From assembly GCF_026213295.1 (NCBI RefSeq), contig NC_079424.1, forward strand, positions 11,369,314 to 11,433,313: a DNA stretch of 64,000 nucleotides, written 5' to 3'. Origin of the DNA: Gadus chalcogrammus. Its lineage: Eukaryota; Chordata; Actinopteri; Gadiformes; Gadidae. The notes beneath the pieces were generated by a model. The model ran no database searches and was not told the DNA's origin. It was given only the letters and a program-made list of their open reading frames with translations. Below, piece after piece: positions 56,511 to 64,000 of this stretch (position 1 is its first letter; every line of letters starts with the position of its first letter). The translations under genes and the position numbers were made by a program.

Positions 56511-57041
56511 CGTCACGACTCAGAACGGGAATCAATTGCAGATCAAAAGGATTTATTCCTAAACAGTCCCGCGGGCAAATCAGATTCCAGGTACAGGCAG
56601 GGTTCGTAAACAGGCAGGCAGGCAGACAGATACAGACGGACAGGTACAGGCAAGAGATCCAAAACCGAAAGGCAGAAGACGTAGTCCAAAACAGGCAGGG
56701 TTCAAAACCGGGAAGAACAGTAAACTATAGCTTCTCTTTAAAGAGGTTCACGCTAGTCGCACTGACGTGGCAGTCAGGTAGGAAACAGTATATACCGTGA
56801 TGATCTGACAAAGTCAACAGAAAGGGCAGTGTTTAAATACTCCAATCAATACCAAATGAGGGACAGGTGAACAGAGAAAATGGAGGGAAACAAAAGGCAG
56901 GAAGTTGCCCAAATAAGGACATGGGTGTTACTCCGGGCACATGACCAACACATGGCTACAAACATGAACAAAGTCCAGAATTATCACACTCCAACAGGTA
57001 GGGGGAGACAAAAAACAACAGTCCATACGAAAATCCTGACA
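56511..57041 (-). repeat. 3' LTR of the Gypsy element
   Basis: 531 bp, collinear with the LTR at 61282-61801. Its outer end reads CG instead of TG, a mutation of the terminal dinucleotide. It contains the segment GCACTGACGTGGCAGTC region that the other LTR lacks. Confidence 0.92.
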
Positions 57042-58565
57042 GTACCCCCTCCTCTAGGAGCAGGGTGCTGACGGTGAAAGTCTTTGATGAGCGAGGGGTC
57101 AACAATGTTCTGGGCAGGGACCCAGCTCCTCTCTTCAGGGCCGTAACCCTCCCAGTCCACCAGGTACTGGTGGCCCCGACCCCGACGGTGGATGTCGAGC
57201 AGGCAGCGAACTGTGTAAACCTCAGACCCATCAACGAGTCTGGGGGGTGTTGGGGGTTTAGGGTTAGGGTTGGGACCCTAGGGTTGGATGCCTACACCGG
57301 AAGGGCTTGACATGGGACACATGGAAGGTGGGGTGGATGCGGCGGAGGGCAGGAGGGAGGTTCAAGCGAACCGCAGAGGGATGGACCACCTTGGAGATGG
57401 TGTAGGGGCCGATGAAGCGTAGATTCAATTTTGGGGAAGTCACCTCCAGAGGAAGGTCACGCGTGGAAAGCCACACCTGCTGCCCCTGGGTGTAGTGGGG
57501 AGCCCTGATGCGGCGACGGTCTGCCTGACTCTTCATTCTGGGTCCGCCTCCACGTTCTGCGACAGCGTCGGATGAATGTCTGTGCTGAGGGAACCCCAAC
57601 CTCCTCCTCCTGGGCCGGGAACAATGGAGGCTGGTAGCTGAGGCAGCACTGGAACGGTGACAGACCAGTTGAAGCAGATGGCAAGGAGTTCATGGAGTAC
57701 TCCACCCATGGCAGCTGAAGGCTCCAGGCTGTAGGGTCCTGTGACGTCAGGCACCGCAACGCTGTCTCCATCTGCTGGTTGGCTCGCTCCGACTTGCCAT
57801 TTGACTGGGGATGAAAACCTGTGCTAAAGACTGACTTTAGCACCGAGAAGGTTGCAAAAAGCACGCCAAAAATTAGAGGTGAACTGGGGACCTCTGTCTG
57901 AGACCACATCCACTGGGAGCCCGTGTAGCCTGAAGACATGCTGCACGAGTAAATCCGCTGTCTCTTTGGCAGAGGGTAACTTGGGTAAGGGGACCAAGTG
58001 CACGGATTTGGAAAAGCGATCAACAATAGTGAGGATTGTTGTGTTACCATGAGAAGTTGGCAAACCAGTGACAAAGTCCAGGGCAATGTGGGACCAGGGT
58101 CTCCTGGGTACTGGTAGGGGTTGCAGTAAGACGGCAGGTGGTTGGTTTGATGGTTTATTCCGGGCACATACAGAACAGGCTTCCACAAACTCACGCACAC
58201 TCCCCTCCATAGCAGGCCACCATAATCGTTGCTTGATTAACGCAGTGGTACGTCTGACACCCGGGTGACAGGCCACCTTGGATGAGTGACCCCATTGCAG
58301 GACCTGGGGGCGGACGGATTGTGGTACAAAAAGACAGTTAGGAGGGCAAGCACTGGGGCCGGACTCACCAGACAGGGCTGTGCGGACAATGGCCTCAATA
58401 TCCCATCTTGCAGCTCCTATGAGGCACTGTGGAGACAGGACGGTGCTAGGTGCAGGAACCGAATCTGAGAACTGACGAGACAGGGCATCCGGTTTACCAT
58501 TCTTGGACCCTGGTCCGTAGGACAGACAAAAGTTAAAACCGGAGAAAAACAGAGACCAGAGACCA

Positions 58566-58670
58566 GAGAGCCAGTTAAACGCGTTATTAACGGCGTTAAC
58601 GCAAACCAATTTTAACGGCGTTAATTTTTTTATCGCGCGATTAACGCAATTTATTTATTTATAACAAAAA
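58566..58670. repeat. Insertion of a GCGTTAACG-type repeat in Gypsy pol
   Basis: AT-rich, CpG-containing segment with repeated TTAACGGCGTTAA and ATCGCGCGATTAACG units, unrelated to pol and separating the RNase H and integrase parts. The composition is quite different from the neighbouring coding relic. Confidence 0.6.
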
Positions 58671-59293
58671 ATGGCTCCTTAGCTCCCTCCAGCCAATGAC
58701 GCCACTCCTCTAGGGCAAATTTTACTGCCAATAGCTCTGTCCCCAATGTCGTAATTGCGCTCAGTGGGAGTGAGTTTGTGGGAGTAGAATGCACAGGGAT
58801 GGATCTTCTGATCTGCCCCATTTTTCTGAGAAAGAATAGCACCCACCCCAACATCTGAGGCATCCACCTCAACGATGGTCAGGGTCGGGTTGGCTCAAGG
58901 TCGGGGCCGATGTGAAACGACTCTTGAGGTTGTTGAACACTGCTTCGGCAGCTGGTGTCCAAGAGAATTTCACCCTTGAGGAGGTTAGAGCGGTTAGGGG
59001 AGCAGCCACTGAACCATAGTTGCGGATGAACCGCCGGTAGAAGTTAGCAAATCCCAGGAATCTTTGTAGCTCCCGCCTAGACGTTGGACGCTCCCAGTCG
59101 GTGACTGCTTTTACTTTCGGACCATCCATCTGGACCCTTCCTGCTGTGATGACATACCCCAGGAAGGAAACAGTTTCTTTGTGAAATTCACATTTCTCCG
59201 CTTTAGCGAACAGTGGGTTCTCCGAATGGCGCTGCAAGACACTACTGACATGCTGGGAGTGCTGGGAAACCGACGGAGAAAAAATTAAAATGA

Positions 59294-59383
59294 CATCTAG
59301 GTAAACAAAAACAAACTTGTTAAGCATATCCCTCAGGACATCTAGGTAAACAAAAACAAACTTGTTAAGCATATCCCTCAGGA
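59294..59383. repeat. 45-bp perfect tandem duplication inside the RT region
   Basis: Copies at 59294-59338 and 59339-59383 are identical. Since 45 is divisible by three the reading frame is kept and 15 residues are repeated around the catalytic loop. Confidence 0.95.
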
Positions 59384-60371
59384 CATCATTAATCAGACCC
59401 TGGAACACAGCTGGGCAGTTGGTGACACCAAATGGCATGACTAAATACTCATAGTGACCTGAAGGAGTATTAAAGGCAGTCCTCCATTCATCCCCCTCCT
59501 TTACTCGGACCAGATGGTAAGCAATGCGGAGATCCAACTTGCTAAAAATCTTGGCCCCCTGCAACAGCTCAAAAGCTGAGGACATCAAAGGCAGAGGGTA
59601 GCGGTTCTTCACCGTGATGTTGTTTAGGCCCCTATAGTCTATACAAGGACGCAGGGCGCTGTCCTTCTTCCCTACGAAGAAAAACCCGGCACCAGCAGGA
59701 TTCACCGATGTATTTGTTGATAGCTGCGGTTTCGGGAGGAGACAAGGAATAGAGACGGCTCCTAGGAGATGACGTACTAGGTAGAAGATCGATGGCCAGG
59801 TCATAGGGTCGTGTGGTGGGAGGGAGGTTGCACGGGCTTTACTGAACACGGCCTTGAGATCCAGGTACTCAGGTGGTACCAGACAGATCCATGGAATCAT
59901 CTGCGGCTGGTGAGACTGCAGGCAGGGGGGTAAGAGCATTCTTAAGACAGTTATTCAGACAGAATGTGCTCCAGCCTAGGATGGTGTTACTAGCCCAATC
60001 AATATGTGGATTGTGCTTTACCAGCCAGGGCCGGCCGAGGACGATGGGAGCAGTCGGTGAGTCTAACATATGGAACACTAGGTTCTCTTGATGATTGCCA
60101 GAAATGAGTAGACTCACCGGGGGAGTGACATGGGTTATCTGGGAGAACCTTACTCCGGTTAGTGCTCTTGCCTCCAGGGGTGTCTTCAGCTGGGCTGGGA
60201 CGAGGTGTAGCTCAGAGGCCAGAGAGGTGTCCATGAAATTGCCATCCGCACCCAAGTCAATAAGTGCAGACACGAGGTGGGTATGAGCTCCTGTAATGAG
60301 CGCAGCAGGGACAAGGGTACGGACGGTAGAAGAGGGATGAAGAGGAGTGACGCTCACCAGTAATCCCCCTT

Positions 60372-61270
60372 CTACGGGTGAGCGTTGCCTTTTCCTGGGC
60401 ATTGGGCGGAGTAATGGCCCGGTTTACCACCATACATGCAAGAATTGGTGTCCCTTCTTCTCTGTCTCTCGGCTGGGGACAGATGGGTACGGTCCACTTG
60501 CATGGGCTCTGGTACGCTGGGGTCCGCTGGCACACAGGCAGTTTGTCCACTCGGATGGCAAGCTCAACAAGGTCATCAAAGGTGGAAGGTAGTTCACGGG
60601 CGGCGATCTCATCCTTGATGGCCTCAGAGAGTCCGTAGAAGAAGGCGTCATACTGGGCATCTGGATTCCAGCCACTGGTGGTGGCGAGGGTGCGGAAGTC
60701 TATAGCATAGTCATAAGCAGACCTCTTGCCTTGACGGATCTGCAACATCACTCGGGCGGCCTCTCTCCCATGCACCGAGCGATCGAAGACCTTCTTCATC
60801 TCACCTATGAATGCCTGATAGCTGAGACAGACTTGGGAGTTGGAGTCCCAAACTGCAGTTCCCCACTCTCTTGCACGGCCCGTCAAGAGGGTTATGACAT
60901 ATGCAACCCGGGACTGATCCGACGGAAAGGTGGCGGGCTGCAGCTGGAACACCAGCGAACATTGCGAAAGGAAAGATCTGCAGGTTCCTGGTTCCCTGGC
61001 ATAAAGTGCAGGAGCTGTCAGTCGGGGCTCTCGGATCGGGTTACCAGATGGGCCGGGTGGGTCAGGCGGTGTTGGCAGTTGAGGCTGGGGTGGCCCCACC
61101 AGGGCCAGTTGGACCTATTATGGCTGGGCAGCCAAGTCTGTGATGTTGGTTGTGATGGCCTCCAGAGACCTTTCAACTGTCTCAAACTGGGCTTGATGTC
61201 GACCGAGAAGCGCTCCTTGCCTCTCCAGCACCTGACAAATCTTCACCTGATTCAGATCTGCTGATTCCAT
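60372..61270 (-). pseudogene. Gypsy gag, broken
   Basis: The ATG at 61268-61270 lies only 11 nt inside the LTR. The N-terminal coiled region and the capsid-like region (FDRSVHGREA, YDYAIDFRTLA) are recognisable. Breaks: two consecutive in-frame stops at about 61112-61117, and a frameshift around 60520 before the nucleocapsid. In the CCHC zinc knuckle the second cysteine is replaced by glycine. Gag ends at 60372, and the pol frame is -1 relative to it, the usual gag-pol relation. Confidence 0.85.
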
Positions 61271-61281
61271 CTTGATCGTAC

Positions 61282-61801
61282 TGTCACGACTCAGAACGGG
61301 ATTAAATTGCAGATCAAAAGGATTTATTCCCAAACAGTCCAGCGGGCAATCAGATTCCAGGTACAGGCAGGGTTCGTAAACAGGCAGGCAGGCAGACAGA
61401 TACAGACGGACAGGTACAGGCAAGAGATCCAAAACCGATAGGCAGAAGACTTAGTCCAAAACAGGCAGGGTTCAAAACCGGGAAGAACAGTAAACTATAG
61501 CTTCTCTTTAAAGAGCTTCACGCTAGTCGGGTAGCAAACAGAACATACCGTGACGATCTGACAAAGTGAACAGCAAGGGCAGTGTTTAAAAACTCCACCA
61601 ATCAATACCAAATGAGAGACAGGTGAACAGACAAAAATGGAGGGAAACAAACAAAAGGCAGGAAGTTGACCAAATAAGGACATGGGTGTTACTCCGGGCA
61701 CATGACCAACACATGGCTACAAACATAAACAACCTCCAGAATTATCACACTCCAACAGGTAGGGGGAGACAAAAACAACAGCCCATACGAGAATCCTGAC
61801 A
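61282..61801 (-). repeat. 5' LTR of the Gypsy element
   Basis: 520 bp with TG...CA termini on the plus strand (TGTCACGACTCAG ... GAATCCTGACA). It is the upstream LTR with respect to minus-strand transcription and should hold the promoter. Confidence 0.92.
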
Positions 61802-61806
61802 GAAAT

Positions 61807-64000
61807 ACTCAGTTCAATGAGCGTAAACAGACCCATTGACATCTGTCACAATTTCATGCAGTTGATTTGTTCTACATTGAACATATATTTTCACACCAGT
61901 GATCTCACGGTTAAATGTTAAAATAGGGCTTTTATTATGGAAATACATCTTGAGACGATCTATGGCCTATGCTTCTTTTCGGTTCCGTAAGAAAGCTTAT
62001 GTCTTCTAAAATTATTCATAAGGGATGTGTAGGCTTATTGGACACAACCAACCATTGGTAATATGTCTTATATGAGCTTAAACATAAAGTTTTTTAACTT
62101 CCTAAAAATACTGTCATTTAGAGAAAATAGGTGTAAAACCTTCGTTTTATGTGTCTCCGCCAACCAGTTTGTGAATGTTTTACTCTGCTCTGAACTCAAG
62201 TTGTGTTCTTCGATACTTGACGACGTAATGAAGGGACACCGGTGGCGAGATGTGTACGGATGTGTTGAACTCCATCTGGGCACCAGTTGATGATGATGGC
62301 AGAGGGAGGTTTTCATTTCCCAGACACATGACACAGAGACGCAATTTACCATACACAATATTATCATAATTCTCCAATCCATTATATGCATAACAACAAG
62401 CTTAATAGAAGAGAGACACATTCTCTGTCAAATTGGAGGGAATAATTATCAATGAATTATGAAAAGGAGGTCAACCTCCTTATTTGGTTTCAGTGAGGTT
62501 TCAATTGAGTGGACACAGGTCTGAAAAGCGCTACATAAATTCAGTCCATTTACCATGGACTGAATTTGACCTCATCGAGATTGTCATGGTTGCATAACAT
62601 TAATTTCCATTTAATTTAAGGCAATACCTCATCGAGGTTGTCATGGTTGCTTAACATTAATTTATTGATCTGCTTGGATGTACTAAGGATGCACACGTGA
62701 TGTAAGAGAGAACCTTGTACCTAGACTGTGTGCATATCAAATTAGTCTTCATGCAGTTCCAGTACTCATTTCGGTAGCTGTTGGATGTAAAGGATTTTCT
62801 GTGGGTGAGTTGGATTGCACTGTTTTTTAGGGAAATATGTAAGGACTTAAACATTTGTTTAAGTCGGTTTTCTTCTTCTTTCAAATGCAAAAACATGTCA
62901 AGGGTATTTTAAACTGTAGCATTTGTGGACTGTCCATATAAAAGTCCTCCCAAAAAATGTTCACGCATTGTCATAGCTTTAGAAGTGCACATTGCATTTG
63001 TTTAACCACACTACTTGAGTCTGTAAATACTCTGGAATACTGCAATGCTGTTGTGAAATAACAACTTGGTTTGAGACTGCAGTGCCATATTAAGTTGGCA
63101 CTTTTGTCACTTGCTTCTAGTTTCTTTATTCACTTCCAACGACAATATGGGTTCATGTGATCATTGTTTTCATATGCATAACAACAGTGGGATTACATAG
63201 TTGGACCAATTTGGGTTGTTACCTCTGAAAGTATACTCAAAATGAACCCCACAGCCATAGTATTACAATGCTATACAAATTTAAAATGATTTGTACAATG
63301 CAAACCATAGTGTAACGAACGATTACAATGGTACTATTCAGGAAAATGCAAGTGCAATATTATGTTTATTTATTTATTTTTTCCACAATGTCTTGTTTTT
63401 TTTAAACGATTTATGATGACTATATGCTCTGTAAGGTGACCTTGGGTGTCTTGAAAGGCGCCTCTAAATTAAATGTATTATTATTATTATTAAGTGCAAT
63501 TGCCCTTTCCCCTCACTTTCCATAATAAACAACAGTTACCAAATATTTAAACTTCATACTCAGTGTTATCCCATTTACGACCCTCGCCAACTTTATGATA
63601 CTTTTTTAAAAGCCTTGTTGTGTAATTTAGGACCCTTATAATAAGCAATGTAGTTTATGAAATCTGCCACACGCCGTAGCGTTAAATTATAGGTGTTTGA
63701 AAATCCCAACCTTCTCGCGGACACCACAGTAAACTGCTGCCCAGGCAGAGCTCCACACGTCCACACAATCCACCACTGAAGTCTAACTTCACGAAAAGAA
63801 CGCTATCTGCGACCGCAGCAGAGTGGACCGTTCACTGTGTTTTCGGTGGAATGGCAAAACATAGGATTTTACCCCCTTTATCTCTAAATTGGGACTTATT
63901 TCAGACACAATGAAAAAACGTCATCGATTACCTAAATGACCATGCTTAAAATATGTGGTTTTGGGGTTCAATGGCTCTTTAATGCATTTTCTAGTTCAAG
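61807..64000. other. Intergenic sequence with retroposon tails, no gene seen
   Basis: AT-rich sequence. Contains an L2/SINE-like tail at about 62519-62570 (GAAAAGCGCTACATAAATTC then AGTCCATTTACCAT), a duplicated block of about 40 bp at 62570-62607 and 62629-62667, and another tail at 63434-63492. From about 63640 to the end the sequence is more GC-balanced and looks repeat-derived. No splice-flanked coding frame was found. Confidence 0.45.
63434..63492 (+). repeat. L2-like retroposon 3' tail ending in (TTA)n
   Basis: AAGGTGACCTTGGGTGTCTT, then GAAAGGCGCCTCTAAATT, then a TTA repeat; the forward version of the tails at 53.9 and 54.25 kb. Confidence 0.7.

Larger units (their letters stand above)
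57055..60402 (-). pseudogene. Gypsy pol (protease, RT, RNase H, integrase, chromodomain), broken
   Basis: Protease at about 59870-60402 has DLG where the family has D(S/T)G. Reverse transcriptase at about 58869-59939 is a separate frame; its catalytic YLDD motif reads YLDV, and a 45-bp in-frame tandem duplication sits across it. RNase H (about 58680-58870) is frameshifted. A foreign segment of about 105 bp lies at 58566-58670. Integrase starts in one frame with the zinc-binding H and C residues and the first two catalytic aspartates (DFVTGLP, DRGPQF). It passes to another frame before the catalytic glutamate region. A chromodomain ([16 protein letters not shown]) remains readable near 57120-57200. 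Confidence 0.88.
56511..61801 (-). mobile_element. Full-length, inactivated Ty3/Gypsy chromovirus retrotransposon
   Basis: Two LTRs (56511-57041 and 61282-61801) enclose gag and pol on the minus strand, and both flanks carry GAAAT (56506-56510 and 61802-61806), the expected 5-bp target duplication. The order gag, protease, reverse transcriptase, RNase H, integrase, chromodomain is that of Gypsy chromoviruses, and the gag start (QGALLGRHQ) resembles the fish Sushi group. No env is present. Every main part is broken by stops, frameshifts or loss of a key residue, so the copy cannot be active by itself. The LTRs differ by substitutions and an indel of about 17 bp, implying that it is not recent. 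Confidence 0.92.

Noticed and set aside
56054..56800. 248-codon plus-strand frame
   Set aside because: It runs from unique sequence through the target duplication into the Gypsy LTR and so is a chance frame, though its first part overlaps an exon-like signal listed separately.
57250..57285. Telomere-like TTAGGG units
   Set aside because: Only about two units, inside the Gypsy pol linker; too short for an interstitial telomere.
60731..61264. 177-codon plus-strand frame
   Set aside because: Antisense of the Gypsy gag; the minus strand shows capsid and zinc-knuckle patterns.

Overview
This window is vertebrate nuclear DNA, almost certainly from a ray-finned fish. Its genes are split into many small exons with short introns. 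The Ty3/Gypsy element, hAT-type MITEs, L2-like SINE tails and PIF/Harbinger remnant are all families typical of teleosts. Long uninterrupted AC/GT tracts (six of them between about 100 and 132 bp or close to it) are unusually dense, which recalls gadiform (cod-like) genomes; that lineage guess is inference only.

Left half, all on the minus strand: a zmat1-like zinc-finger gene (328-4501), gnrh2 encoding gonadotropin-releasing hormone II (5081-5859, with a probable non-coding first exon near 6304), and ptpra encoding receptor protein tyrosine phosphatase alpha (10663-22739, 19 coding exons plus probable 5' non-coding sequence as far as about 31.3 kb). Next comes idh3b, the beta subunit of mitochondrial NAD-dependent isocitrate dehydrogenase (32020-40041). 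The gnrh2/ptpra linkage is the conserved vertebrate arrangement. idh3b ends in two alternative, homologous terminal exons, and a decayed PIF/Harbinger-like element lies between them.

The stretch 40.1-43.5 kb is a transposon mosaic. wdr1 (AIP1, an actin-disassembly cofactor) follows on the plus strand at 43533-49788, with 15 coding exons that assemble without a break into 606 codons. One of its introns has the signature of a U12-type AT-AC intron, another holds a hAT MITE with a perfect 8-bp target duplication, and one splice donor is the first GT of a 103-bp GT microsatellite.

From 50 to 64 kb the sequence is mostly repeat-derived: a non-LTR retrotransposon endonuclease relic (52.0-52.65 kb), nested SINE tails and a hairpin MITE (53.7-54.3 kb), and a complete-length but inactivated Ty3/Gypsy chromovirus on the minus strand (56511-61801) bounded by GAAAT duplications. 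Two or three orphan exon-like signals at 51.05, 55.3 and 56.1 kb may belong to a plus-strand gene I could not identify.

The genes are not functionally linked; this is ordinary chromosomal synteny. I see no novel multi-gene system. The most unusual theme is that five UG repeats (as read in the transcript) sit at or within about 15 nt of splice sites in three different genes, including the alternative idh3b exon. Exon boundaries below were worked out by hand from splice consensus, reading phase and protein-family knowledge.
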